Shown in pieces: positions 25,330 through 37,828 of a DNA stretch of 64,000 nt. The stretch comes from Eutrigla gurnardus. Lineage: Eukaryota; Chordata; Actinopteri; Perciformes; Triglidae. Under the pieces are notes generated by a model. It was given only the letters and a program-made list of their open reading frames with translations. It ran no database searches and was not told the origin of the DNA. The DNA lies in NCBI GenBank assembly GCA_963514095.1, contig OY741280.1, forward strand, positions 9,251,964 to 9,315,963. The letters are read 5' to 3'. The first letter of the stretch is position 1, and each line of letters opens with the position of its first letter. The position numbers and the translations under genes were made by a program.

Positions 25330-26168
25330 CAGATTTAACCACAACACATTTTAAACGGACTGAAAACTGGGTTGGACTTGCTGGTACAGTGCTAAACTGG
25401 TTTGAAAGCTATTTGAAGGACAGGTATTATATTTTATTGATTGGATTTTACACATCTGAGTGTACATGACTGATGTTCTCCCACTAGCGCGGATGTGGAA
25501 AACAATTGAATTATATAACTATATCACCAATTGAGACTGGCCCCATCAAAGCACTGATGAAGAGCATTGAACGAATCAAATATTGGATGCAGCTCATGTT
25601 CCTCCAGTTAAACAAATATAAAAATAAATAATTGTTCTTGGACTCAAAGAGGAACGATTAAACGTCCATGCTCAGTTTCAGTTCCAAACGTTATGGACCA
25701 CAAACCAGGCCAGACATCTTGGTGGTTTCACAGCTGTATTAAGACAATTACTTAATCCAGAATATCCATCAATCAATTATCTGTAGCCACTTATGCTTAC
25801 AGTCACCTGAGTAGGAGAGGAGAAGCAGCATTCAGTTCGTTTGCATCACATATCTGGGACAACCTCCCAGAAAACCCGAGAGACCAACTCACAGTTTGGA
25901 TAAATCAGAGTTTAAGATTCATACTGTTAAATCTGGGACTATTTATCCATATATTGCACTGCACTACAATTTTTATTACACTGTTTAATCTGTCTTCAGT
26001 TTACTTTCATCTTCGGCCCTTTATTTCACTCCATTAAAATGAAATTTATGTGTTTTTATATTGCCGTGAGTTATTTTCATATCTTGCCTTAATGTCTTTT
26101 TATTTCTTAAGTAAAGCAATTTGTTTTACCTTGTTGAAAGGCATTGTACAAAAGAAAAAAAAAAAAAA
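25330..26168 (+). mobile_element. L2-type LINE remnant, internally deleted
   Basis: Fragments of an L2-clade ORF2 can be read in order. 'ENWVGLAGTVLNWF' and 'ESYLKDR' (25362-25424) come from the reverse transcriptase between its first conserved blocks. 'ETGPIKALMKSIERIKYW' (from about 25540) and 'FLQLNKYK' lie just after the active site, and 'GEAAFSSFASHIWDNLPE' (from 25819) is near the C-terminus. The region that should hold the GVPQGS block and the YADD catalytic motif is collapsed, and stops and frameshifts separate the pieces. The 3' end has 'TAAAGCAATTTG', 'GTTGAAAGGCATTGTAC' and an A-rich tail, as in fish L2. It cannot move by itself. Confidence 0.82.
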
Positions 26169-27975
26169 CACCTACCTTCTTAATCAAATATAATCTGCGT
26201 TTTCTTTCTCTCCAATTATTCAGTCAGTAAACGTCACACTGCTGAACCAAGTCAATTAAATGTGTTACTATTGTTGGTTTCTAATAAATGTGAAAATCTT
26301 GGCAGAAATCCCATATTATGTTCTGAGCAAGCTTTCTCTATATGCGTACACATTTGTAATTTAAGAATAAGCGTATTGAGTGTGAACATCAATACTTCTG
26401 TAGGCATTTTGATTAGTCCACCGCCCACTCCAATGTTGTACAACCACATGTGCATATAAATCAGCCGCACAGCCGTCCCCATAACCCAACTGTCTTGCAG
26501 TCAGACAGGATAGAGACAAAGGAACTCTTTCTAGGCTCAGATTATGAATCATAATTGGATCGCATAATAATCCGCTCAAGTGATTTTCTGGATTATGGCA
26601 CACTAACGGGGTGACGGGCAGGAATGTAAAGCTTTGGTGTTATCTTGTCTGATAAATATGATTTGTGGGATGTTTGTGATTATATGATTATAATAGCACA
26701 ATGCGTCACCTAAATTGACATGTCACTGCTTCATTACTTTCATTTCATTGCCTGAAATTGTTTTTCTAGGAGGCTTTACAAAAAAAAAACATCAAAGAAG
26801 AAAAAGTTGCAGTAAGAATGCTGTTCTTGTTAAGTATGCAGATGATTCTATCATTGCACATTCTTTGTTAGGGCATTAAAAAGTAAACCCTGACATACTT
26901 AGGTTGTTCAAGACGCTCAGAAATAGATTTCCTGCTCGAGCCCCACTAAATCAAGCAGGTATGCATATCAAGAAACTGTTGCTGGCGGCAGAATCTGTTC
27001 TGAGATAAATCTAAAATAGCGTAATGTTGGTTTTAGCAATGAAACATATTTTACTTTACTTATGATTTATTGCCTTGTTTGGCATCTTTAAGACAAACTG
27101 GTTGGCATTACTGTTGTATATCTGTGACACATTAAAGTGCTGTTGGTGTGGAGATTCTCTGCCCGTGTGACACAATGATCCACACCACGAAGACTCTAGG
27201 ATTCAAGATTCTGAAAGCCTAATTGCTCCCGAGGGCTTTGCCATCAGGGGTGATGAGGTCAGTTTGTTTCTTTTTCTCACTCTCTCATTTCACGCCAATA
27301 ATATCCACGTCATGACATGAAGCAGTTTTCACCATAATGGTCTCAATTTACTTTCGTTATGATAAGCTATCACAGCTCTTTTGATAATGATATCTTAAGG
27401 TAGATATTTTAGGGGCTTTATGTTATCTTTAACAAACCATTTCTGTGGCTCACCATGCCATTTGTTGCAGACTTCAACCTGGTCATTCTTACATTCACAG
27501 CATCTAGCCTTTTTAAAACGACCGAACATAGGAACCCCTTTGTGACTGGGGCTCCATTATCTTATTACCCAGCTCCATAAAGAGCTTGTTCCCAGCTTGT
27601 TAGAAAGACATTACATCTAAATGATCATTGCCCATACAGGCTACTCAGGCTCTTTCTTAGCAAACCGGGGGTTAACCTAAGAGTGGGCGTAATGGAGAAA
27701 TGGGAAAACTGAAACCTGCATTGGATAATTGCTGAATTATCCGTACTGTGGATGGTAAAGTGGGTGGCGGGGGTGAGACAGGCCAAGGGCGAGGGATCAG
27801 CCGGCATGAGAAAAATCAGACAAGCCTCAAATATGAGGAAATCTCCAGATGTGAGGTAAAAACCACACTTGAACCTTACAACGTCCACATTTGGAAAGAG
27901 ACACGAGAAATGAGCAAGGCAAGACAAATAAATATATTTAAAGGGAGGGAGAGATAAAATGAGGCAGAATGCAGT

Positions 27976-27979
<4 letters not shown>
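26169..27979. other. Intergenic block, nothing recognised
   Basis: AT-rich and without a supported gene, RNA gene or repeat. A-run near 26780. Confidence 0.45.
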
Positions 27980-28023
<44 letters not shown>

Positions 28024-28024
28024 G
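27980..28024. repeat. (GA)n microsatellite
   Basis: GA run with one GGG interruption near 28013-28015. Confidence 0.93.
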
Positions 28025-29194
28025 ACATGTACATAAGACAGTAAGTATAAGAGAATGAGAGTGAGAGGCTTGGCGCCACTAATCCTGAAAGAAAAACATT
28101 CCGATTAGACTTATCCTTTCCTCTGAGGATTAGAAGCTTCGATAAAACCTTCAACCCAAACCAAAATCAATTTAGTCAGGGTGTAACATTCACAAGCTCC
28201 ATCTTCCTCTCACCCCCTCCCCCTCCTCTCCTCCCCCCATAGACACACGTCTAAGTTTGAAGCCCTGTATTTTCTTACCTTAGAATTCTTCTCCAACTGA
28301 GCCTGATTAGGTCATGTCCAAAGAGCATGGCATAATGTAAATTATAGTGATTCAGTGGATCTGCCTCATTGACTCAACCTGTTCCAGACAAAATCAAATT
28401 GCAATCAGAGAGGGCTGCGTTACTCCTCGTTGGGACGTATTTAAAATTCCCTTGGTGCCAAAAGAAATTCTCTTGAAATGCTGCAGGGTCCTCGAGTGCA
28501 GAGAGAAAAAGGAGACTGTTATCAAAACAAGTAAGGCAGCCTCAGTGACCGCCTATAAATTATTTATATAAGGGTATTCATACAGTGTTTGTCAAAGTTG
28601 TCAAGATCTGGTTTAATTGAGTTCTGGCTGGGCAACAATTTGGATTACTAGGCTTGTTCTTGATTATGGAGTATCATTTAATAATGTACTTTTTTCACTA
28701 GATTCAGTTTGCAATACATAATCATTCTGGACCTATTCCAATACGTATGCATGCATCTGCTAAGGATATTGCGTAATGCTTAGCATATGTTTTGTTTATA
28801 TAATAATTTTAAAGCAGATTTTCTTTCCCAATTCGATCCAATCCACTTTCTGTAAATTATCCAAATCTGACCTTGGGTAAAAGTTTGCTTTTTGCCCTGC
28901 AGTGAGAAACACCCTAAGGCAATCCACCTTGACTGCTGCTGTATAACCCTACCGGTGTGTGTGCTTGCTCACCTTACACAACAAATCAGCAGAGAAAAAC
29001 TCATGTTTTCCCCACCGCGGCACAGCGCTGGGAGTTTGAGCGTAGTCTTAACCGTGCTTGGCAAGCAGAACACACAGTGTAGCACAAGTCCTGAGAGAGC
29101 CGGCAGCTAAAGCTAATCACTGCGAAGACATGACACACACCCACACATCTGCCTGCGCCCACACAAATTTGCACATGCAAATGCTCTCCTCCAC
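28025..29194. other. Intergenic block
   Basis: Pyrimidine-rich tract near 28200-28240. Sequence from 28260 to 28580 is repeat-poor. The words 'CCAATCCACTTT' near 28838 recall a LINE tail but are too short to call. No gene supported. Confidence 0.4.
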
Positions 29195-29218
29195 GTACAC
29201 ACACACACACACACACAG
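29195..29218. repeat. (AC)n microsatellite
   Basis: Short AC run, with CA-rich flanks from about 29130. Confidence 0.88.
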
Positions 29219-29436
29219 GCTATAATACACACTATTAACAGAAGGCGATTCGGAAGGACGAAGGAACGTACTTCAACCAAATTGGATTAAGAGTGTCATC
29301 TAATATGGAACAAGCGTAAGAGGGTTCCCTTGAAACTTTGCAGCAAAAGGATATTGAAAAATGAAAAATGAAAAATGAGCTGCACGCTTCTCAGTTAGGA
29401 GACAATTCTGATTCATCTCGGATGGGAGAGCAAGGC

Positions 29437-29454
29437 GGGAGGGAGGGGAGGGGG
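29437..29454 (+). other. Canonical G-quadruplex motif
   Basis: GGG-A-GGG-A-GGGG-A-GGGGG, four G-runs with 1-nt loops, a pattern known to fold into very stable parallel quadruplexes in vitro. Nothing nearby shows what it would regulate. Confidence 0.8.
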
Positions 29455-31373
29455 ATGGAGAGGAGCCTCTACATCCAGGGAGATGATCCTCCTTTTGAGC
29501 GCCCATCCGATCATGATCAGTGCCCATGCCTCGATACGTATGGACAGCCTAAAAATATGAGAACAGATGATGCATCTCTATCCGTCTCTATTCTCCAACC
29601 CCCCCCATCTCCACTCTGTTCCCGTTTCTCCCTTTCTTTGCAATTTCCTGTGGATATGCAGCGCAAGCATTTTCCGGTCACCCATCCCCTTCTCATATAT
29701 TCTCCATCTGTTCACACGGGCCCATTCCATGCAGTCGGTCCCTGGAGTGGGCAGAACCTCAGGGGCAGCTGGGGGCCTTGATGCCCACTGGCATACCCAT
29801 TAAACTGCTCAAGGCATGCCCATAGTAGAGAATAGTTCAGAATCCTTAACCATGGAAAGTAGCCTGTATCAAATAGGGAGCAATAACACCATGGGTCTGG
29901 AAATCAGGGACATTTATGATCAAATAATGGGTGGCTGTGGGTGCTCATTCATTGAAAAGCTTTCCAACTTCTTAGAACTCTATTGCATTCAAATCTGGTC
30001 AGTAATCTGCTTTTTAATTTAATATAAACATGTTTTTCTGTAATCTGGGTAACACATTTTTACACCACTGGTAGGCTACTAATCTCCAAACTATGCTACT
30101 ATTCTTCTACGTACCCGTGTAGGCTCAGTGGAAGGTGTGTCAATATATGCTGGTTACATGCATAGTGTCTTTTCAAAATAAACTTCTGTCAATTCAGGTG
30201 TAGGTTAGGAAATATGACTAATGACTGATGTCACAAAATATCACTGTAACTTTATGTTCCACATGGGATACAAGCAGCGATCTTCTAAAAGAAAGCCCCG
30301 TGTTTGTTTGAGCCATCCACCTCACCTTTCGCCCCATGTGGACTGTCTTGCACCTTCTACTGTGGCAGTTGCTCTGCCAAGGATGGGTGCGTCACATACA
30401 CAAGCTAAAAGTGTCAAACGCCAAGGAGCACTTCCCGAGCTGCGATATTTGACCCATCGGGAGTGAGAGCGGGTTGATTCTGGATGATTATTACAAAAAA
30501 TACACATGATGAGCATTATAGTTGCAGTAAGTGCCATTCAGAGTCATAACGACTAGGCCCACCAGACTAGATAGCAGTCAATACTGTTGGCAAAGTTGAA
30601 AAAGGTTAAAGCAGCATTTCATATGCAGCAGTTGAGGTTCAAAAAGGTGCAAGGTTAACTGCACAACATTGGATGGGACCCGTGGGGTTATGGGTAATGT
30701 GGGTTGTGGAGTGTATAGGGTGGAAGCATAAGCATGCCAGCACAGTCCTGTCAACCTGTTAAGAGGTAGTAGTAGTAGTGTGTGAGTGTGTGTGTGTCTG
30801 TGTGTATGTGTGTATAGGTGCGTACATGCTGTAAAGAGATGTTAAGGAGCTTGTTCCATCATGCTGATGAGCTCCATAATGCAATGTAGTGGCGATTCCC
30901 AGACAGAATTGAGGAAGCTTTCCAGAACATCATCTCCATTATCTGTATAACATTAACCTTGAGCACGGTGGCGGGCAAGCAAAGCTGTCTACACACACAC
31001 ACACACATACACACACGCACAGGCACACACACAATGCAAACTTCTCTGCATACATACACATCCAGTTATTACAATATGTAAATGATGCTAAAATCTTCTT
31101 TTCACCATATAAACAGTTAGACTGAGCTCTGCATTCTACACCATATGACTGCAGGTGATGTATATCCAGTGTACGCCCAATGTAAGCACAGCTAGATGTT
31201 AGAAAGCTTGTTTCTTCAAATACTAAACAACAGCAGAACGAGAAAAGAGCTGCACCATGTACAACATGCCAGTGGTTATTATGTAGTACAGCCTTTGTGG
31301 TTAGAAGCACTTTTTTCCAAACACAGTTGAGCTGTGTTTTCCAAACACAGTCGACTAGCATGACCCACTAACA
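29455..31373. other. Intergenic block with short CA/GT tracts
   Basis: (GT)n-like sequence near 30779-30825, preceded by TAG repeats, and (AC)n near 30991-31020. The long ORFs here (such as 30939-31361 minus and 29368-29781 plus) have no family motif. No gene supported. Confidence 0.45.
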
Positions 31374-31405
31374 CCCCCCCCCCCCCCCCCCCAAAAAAAA
31401 AAAAA
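31374..31405. repeat. C19A13 compound homopolymer
   Basis: 19 C followed directly by 13 A, which is T13G19 on the other strand, almost the same as the T14G19 tract at 50950-50982. It abuts the LINE tail to its right. Confidence 0.87.
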
Positions 31406-31408
31406 CAA

Positions 31409-31622
31409 CCTTATCTATAGCACTCTGATCGTAGCACTGTTGCTCTTGAACTACTAGTTTACTCAGATGAGGACCTAACACTTGTTCTATTTTTAGCTCT
31501 TACTTTATCGGCAATGATTCATTGTGGTTTCCTTGTTTCCTTCTTTTGACAAATGTACTTTTTGTAAGTCGCTTTGGACAAAAGCGTCTGCTAAATGACC
31601 TAAATGTAAATGTAAATGTAGC
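31409..31622 (+). mobile_element. LINE/SINE 3' tail ending in (TAAATG)n
   Basis: Ends in the very common fish tail 'GTAAGTCGCTTTGGACAAA' then 'AGCGTCTGCTAAATG' and repeated TAAATG units (31591-31620), the short-tandem-repeat type of terminus used by L2-like LINEs and the SINEs they mobilise. The upstream part ('AGCACTCTGATCGTAGCAC', 'ACTACTAGTTTACTCAG') belongs to the same unit. No protein is encoded, so the copy is 5'-truncated. Confidence 0.8.
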
Positions 31623-32779
31623 AAAGGACCTCTTGACCACCATGGGTTAAGCTAACAGGTAAACAGCATTGAGATTTCAGTATCTCCAATTCTTCATCTG
31701 ATTGCAATATCCAAGTTTTGACACAACTGATATAAGAATTCGGTTTAAGCCATTTCAAACCCAGGATGTCCCATATAATGGGCTAAATTGGTTTGTCCCA
31801 CACCTGCTACTATACTCTGATCATCAGACAGCACCTTTACAGATCCGTGATCTGATACGACAGCAGTAGCAGATCATGTGCCGATCACAGGTCACAGGTG
31901 TAATCAAATCACAGGCAGGTATGTGCATCAGTCGTGAATGGTGTTAATGCGGCAATTCCAGTCACACATGTTTTTGTTAATGTCTATTGGTTTGGTGTGT
32001 GAAAATATGGATGAACCAACACATGTTGATACACCTGCAAAACAAGAAAAGACTGTGCAGTCCAACAAACCATGGGAAGCAGAGGAGATGTAGCCTGAGG
32101 CCGTCAGCAGTGACTCGACAAAAGCCTTCTGTAATTCAACACTGATTGTCTTCGGGCTTTGTTTCACGAGTCCAATGCTGTGAATAAGATGCACTTGGGA
32201 ATAACAAAAACTGGGATGATTACAATGGATGATTTGAGGCCGAGACTGTGTGGGATATTTTGGATGATCTGATCTGATCTCCCTGACTGATGGTGAGTCT
32301 ATGCATGTCTCAGTTGCTGCCAATGAAGGGAAATAGAAAAATGTTTCCAGTGTGTGTGAGATATTCCTCTGTGTTTGATGAGTGCAGTGTGAGTTACTTG
32401 ACTTTTATGAAAATGGTGATGAAACAGCAAATGGCATACATCAAACTCTGATGAACTGTCTGGGAAGAGTGGCAGTGGCAGTGGAAACGGTCATATTCAC
32501 AGCATATGCGGCAGATAATGTCAATGTCAACTTTGGAGAACATCACTCCGTTTATCACATTCATTCAATAGGTCAGTCAATAAATGAATAAATAAATATA
32601 TCCAAGAGAAAAACATTTTCAGTTGTTAAAAAAAAAAAAAAAAATGCTGTACATCACCTCAGAGTGTCCTTGTCTAACTTCCTGTTTCCACAGAATTTCA
32701 CAACAGTCACTCAGACATTCTGATGTGATGCCTAGTATGATCACCCAGCATGATCATATGCGTCAAACGATTAAATCAG

Positions 32780-32783
<4 letters not shown>
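31623..32783. other. Intergenic block, nothing recognised
   Basis: The 131-codon ORF at 31928-32323 (minus) has no motif. A17 run near 32628-32644. No gene supported. Confidence 0.45.

Positions 32784-32836
<53 letters not shown>
32784..32836. repeat. (TA)n microsatellite
   Basis: 53-bp alternating AT run. It is self-complementary and prone to cruciform extrusion and to length errors. Confidence 0.95.
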
Positions 32837-32840
<4 letters not shown>

Positions 32841-33500
32841 CAATACTCTATCTCTATACTCTAACTAAAATATTTAAATATTTATTTAATTTATTAAGCC
32901 ATATCATCCAGCTTTAGTGCCAACAATTGCATTCAGAAACCGAACTGCACAGCTCACGAAGCTCATAACACCTGCAAGCACACCTGCGACCGGCTGTCAG
33001 TGGATAGTGAGTCACTTGTTTCAAAGATCGACAGCCACATCTCTGTGCCTGAAACAGGTGGAGGCTGCCCTTAAAATGACATAGACCGCAAGCAAGCAAG
33101 CAAGCAAGTAAGTTTGGACAAACTTTATGAAGAATTTCGTGCAAGCTGGGATGGAAAAAGTGGGGCGGACCAAAACGTCCACCACAGAGAAGCAGGTGGC
33201 AGCTTTATAACGCAGAGGGAAAGCCAACTTGATCAATGTGTTCAGAATTGACAAAAGGAAAGAAACGCGTGCAGCACAGAGCTGATCAATAATTATATGT
33301 TAACTGTGTGGACTTCTCTTTGGCAGTGCAGACAAGGGACTGCTTTAGTCAGGCAACAGGAGCAAAAGATGTTCACCTGCCAAGGAAGCGAAAAATAATA
33401 TTGCAAGCTGATTATTATGCATATAAAGCACACACTTTGTGAATGATTTCAACACGACCGAGGGTCTATAGTCACTGACTCTGTCGCAGTGATGCTTGGA
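32837..33500. other. Intergenic block, nothing recognised
   Basis: Contains a small GCAA tandem (about 33090-33110). No gene supported. Confidence 0.45.
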
Positions 33501-33501
33501 G

Positions 33502-33600
33502 CTATAATGTCAACATGCTCACAATGCAGGTATAATATTACAATGTTCATCGTGTGAGGTTAGTGCTTAGCATGCTAACATTTGCTGATTAGCAATAAAG
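33502..33600 (+). repeat. Degenerate teleost interspersed repeat
   Basis: The order 'GTCAACATGCTCACAATG', 'CAGGTATAATATTACAATG', 'TTAGTGCTTAGCATGC', 'TAACATTTGCTGATTAGCA' follows a frequent fish repeat ('...ataatgtttaccatgttca...ttagcatgctaacatttgctaattagcac...'). I do not know its formal class. Only about 100 bp is recognisable. Confidence 0.65.
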
Positions 33601-34580
33601 GCAACATGAAACAGTATGAAACAATGTTGACCTGATTATGGTGCTTCGAGGAAAAGGCATAATGATCTAGTCCCAATCAGGATGAGTAGGACTGACCGAT
33701 CCCCAAGGCACTGCCAATAGCATGGCTTTTTAAATATTTGATGAGGGAGGAAATGCATCCAACACGCTTCTTAAACCGTGAAGATACAAACCTCAAAACT
33801 CTGCAGGGCTCCTTCACGGCCAAGTGCCTGTTAATAATCTTGTTTCTGTTCCAACAATCAAAGTTCACCAATGTACAAATGCATTCCCAGTGATTTCAGT
33901 CTATTCTGATATCACTCGTGGGTTTGGTAAGGAATGTGTCAGACTCAAACCCAGTCAGAGGAGTTTTGAACTATATTCCTTCCAGCTTTTGTTAAGTTGC
34001 TTTAATTCATCCCTTTGTATGCGCCGGGTCGCTTTGAAGAGACAGATGTAACCATATCTAAATCATTCAGGGCAGACAGAAGGGTTGCATAGTGTGCCGC
34101 TGCTGCTGTAGCTAAAGGAGTGGAACCAGAAGTGGCCCTTAGAGAGGAATATTACATAATGAACCGATCCCTCAGTCAAGATCCCCAATAGTCAAGGACA
34201 CACTGTAGGAGCCTGGTAACGCTTCTGTTTCAGCGTATGTACCGCTTACATCACAGAACAATACAGCCGATGCAAGGTTCACCATAGTTCTCCATATTAA
34301 GCAAGAAGCATTCACCTGCTCATACAGGTAAACATCCATGTTTTTTAAAAAAACATAGCAAACACATCAAAAGAGCTATAGTCAGGTCTTTAGCGAACGG
34401 CTCTCGGTGGTTGCAGAAGACCGTCGAATCAGATAACGTGCACTCCAACTTTCCACTGAGCCTATGCAGTTTGATGGCAACGCAAACCAACACAACTGAG
34501 GGCTCTGACAGATTGTAACCGATGGTTACTGCAGCGAGTAGCACACAATTGCAATTAGGGCCAGCGGAGATCCCCCGGGA

Positions 34581-34582
<2 letters not shown>
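33601..34582. other. Intergenic block, nothing recognised
   Basis: No gene, RNA gene or named repeat visible. Confidence 0.45.

Positions 34583-34630
<48 letters not shown>
34583..34630. repeat. (CA)24 microsatellite
   Basis: Perfect 48-bp CA run. Confidence 0.96.
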
Positions 34631-34632
<2 letters not shown>

Positions 34633-36904
34633 CTTTACACATTTATGTGTCAGCAAAAACACAAACAAACATCCAATAATATAGAATTAGACATTTGTTA
34701 GCTGGGATAACAATAGCAATTTTAGATCTGTTTTATGGAACGTGATAACTTAAGTATAAAACTTAGTGACATGTACATGCACACACATGCATGTTTTCAT
34801 TCTGAGGTTTGTTGTGTTAGTTGTAATTGGTTTCCTGTGATGGAGAGTTGAAGGAAGGTTTAAGAAGGGTTTATATCTGAACTGTAAACAACCGTTTATT
34901 TCTTGTGTGGGAGACACAGAAAGTATGCATGATTATCTCTCTGCGCTGTTAAAAATACCATTTTTTCACGCACATGGTATGAGATCCGGCGGATGTTGGC
35001 CCTTTAACAACCTCCGGCTCTCCATGTGGTGAGCGAGGGGGATGAGAGAATACCACGAGGAAAGTTGCCCTTTCAAGCCCCTGCTTTTCAACTGTGAAAT
35101 CGGAATCAGACCAGTGTGCAAGCATTTAAAAAACAAAACAATCCCTCCGTTTTGTTTACTTTTCCGTGAATTCACAGATCAAAGTATAATTGGCTCTAAA
35201 GTGTGGAAAAGCTCCACAACTAAGTGTGTTAGTTTTCCTATGCTAGCTTTGTGTTGTAGCACACCCCACACTTACATAATTGATTTGATAGAATGCTCCT
35301 TTCACATAGGAGTAAACAAAAGCATCATTTTCAGCCACCATTGATTTTGTTGAAATTAGATTTGTTAATCATCTAGGGCTAATTCTACGATGGTTAAAAA
35401 CTCAAGTCAACTCTCTTAGTAGCTTTACTTGGTGGCTGTATTGCAGCATTGTTCTGTTATTGCGTCGTAGAGCTTGTTTTGGACGACAAGATTATACATT
35501 TAAATTTAATTTCTCACATATCCAGGTTTAACATATTTGGACAAACAAAACACACAAGGGTCTGAGTAAACATACTTGTATGTAATTCAGTATATTTAAC
35601 TGTTACAAGAAACCAGTTTCTGGGTTTATATATTATCTTACATTATATCCATAAATGTATTCTGTTCCAACAACCAATCTTTCTTACACACTACACTATA
35701 TGTATGGATATATTGACAAAACCTCTGTGACCTTGACGGTAACATTGCACAACGCGTTACACATGTGCAAGGGGCATTCCCACAGCGTGCAGCAGCATTA
35801 TGTAGCAACAAACAGTTTTCTGAGGCCAGAGAAAGGAGAAGAAATTATTTGTTGTCACCTCCTTTTTCTAAAGAACGAAAAGCAGTCAATCTGCTTCCAT
35901 TACAAATCCAGGCTCTAGTGCCAAGGTAAAAGAGGAGGCAATGATACGGAATTTATCCAAAGCAGGAGGAGCTCGAGTTTCAATCTCCATGGATAATGTG
36001 ATGTGGCATGGCCAGATTTTCGAGCCAGTGCTTTTGTAGGAAATGCTTCATTGTTAGGTGAATATGTGAGAGAAACAATAAAGCCTCCAGAGATGCTCGT
36101 TCCCAGAGGGGTTCCTGAAGGTACATACATAGAATCAATCCAGCCACTGAGCAAGCACTTTAAATGACTACACCCAAAGTTCTCATTGTTGTGTGCACCA
36201 GACATAATATGTGCCGTTCAATTGCTCCATCATGCTGACTTGGATGCACATATAATAGGACACATAGGACATGTAATAGCACTACAACATGATTTGGGAT
36301 TTGTTACGGAGCTGTCGTTCTCTGGCTCTCCCCTGTTTAGTTAATTAGAGATGATGGGCAGATGGTCTGCATAGCTACATGTGGTAGAGGCAGGTGTTGA
36401 TAACTCACCCCTGCCAAAGACTACAACGGGAAGCTTGGGACACATTGGTAAAAAAAAACAACAAGTTTTAGTATGGTATGAACAATGTAGGATAGGACTG
36501 ACGTTCATTATAGTAATAATATCACAAAGACTATTTGTTTTTCTATTCATACTTGGGGCTGCAGCTGAATTTACTGTAAGATTTAAAAGTGCAGAAGAGT
36601 AAAACACAACGACACAGGACAAGTGAATTCTCAGCTACTGAAGCATCAGCTTTTGTGACAGTATAATCCTCAAACTTTAAAATGCAAACTGATATAATAT
36701 CTCAAAGGTGAACTATTATATACAGTCAGAGCTGCCGACACTGTAGGAACACAGGGTCAATTATCCAGGACCCTGAGTGCTGGGTGCTTCACAGAGTTAA
36801 CCTATCCATTTAATAATCTGCTGGAATCATTTCTCCAAGAAAAAAAATATTTCTGAAAACTGTATATAGTATTTGTGAATCATAAAAAAAATATTGGTTT
36901 TCCC
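34631..36904. other. Intergenic block, nothing recognised
   Basis: Only short ORFs without motifs. A short A-run near 36451. No gene supported. Confidence 0.45.
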
Positions 36905-37085
36905 TTGACATGGTCGTCAGTGGCCTCATGCTGCAGTTCTCTGAAATTTGCTCAAGATGCTCATGATATTTTGTTCATGAGACTGGGAAGTATCTGAGGT
37001 CACAGAGACCTTGACCTTTGACCTCCAGAATCTAATCAGTTCATCCTTGAAGTGGACACTGCTGTCAGAAAGCTATCAAAATGTC
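36905..37085 (+). repeat. Degenerate teleost repeat carrying a DR1 site
   Basis: Contains 'GAGGTCACAGAGACCTTG' followed by 'ACCTTTGACCTCC' and 'TCTAATCAGTTCATCCTTGA', the order seen in a very common fish repeat whose intact copies run on to a 'cacgagaatgggacggacg' segment. TGACCTTTGACCT at 37012-37024 is a perfect inverted-strand DR1 (AGGTCAAAGGTCA). A second, diverged copy of the family lies at 52760-52970 in the same orientation. Confidence 0.6.
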
Positions 37086-37767
37086 AATAGTCAAAGGTTC
37101 AAGTGCTCAGAGGTGAGAAACAAAAAAAGAGAAAATTAGTGAATTTTTGAAAAGTCATTGAGTCAATACAATGGATTAGTTCATGCGACTATTGGCTTGT
37201 CTTAAAAACGTATATGTTCTCTTGTTTTTACCGGCACCAGTCTAGCATGTCAGCTGAGTGGTGATAGATTTGAGTGGAGTGAGTTTTGATTATTGAAGAA
37301 TGGCTGAATAGTTCCCAATGAATATTAAATTGTATTTTTGCTTGAAATGCCCCATCCCTAGTCAGCATGTTGATGGATGTCAGGCATAATGTTCATGTTT
37401 ATTGTCATGAGCAGAGTCAAAAACCTGTTTCCCTGCACAATGTAATCATTCCTTCCATTCCTCCAAATCTGAATGTTGTTTACATGGAAACATGAGGTAG
37501 AAAAAAAAAAAAAAAAGAATAAATCATAAAGGACACTATGTAGAGTCTTACCTACAGATTAAATCTCTGGAAAATAATATGGACATGTACTTGTCCTCTC
37601 TCCAAGGGCATGTGTTCAGCCTCCACAGTAAGATCTCTTTTTGACATTCCCAATATCACTGAAACAGCATCCTCGTTTTTCCCCCATTCTATATAAAGTA
37701 GTGTATGTGTGTGTGTCCAAAAACACACAGGCATGTCACATAGATGGGCGTCAGAGCATCTGCACGG

Positions 37768-37770
<3 letters not shown>
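37086..37770. other. Intergenic block, nothing recognised
   Basis: A-run at about 37501-37516. No gene supported. Confidence 0.45.
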
Positions 37771-37813
<43 letters not shown>

Positions 37814-37828
37814 ACACACACACACACA
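37771..37828. repeat. (CA)n microsatellite
   Basis: 58-bp CA run with a single T interruption at about 37808. Smaller CA clusters flank it. Confidence 0.95.

Noticed and set aside
28838..28870. 'CCAATCCACTTTCTGTAAAT' as another LINE tail
   Set aside because: The match is too short, and the diagnostic 'TATATAGCAC' part is absent.
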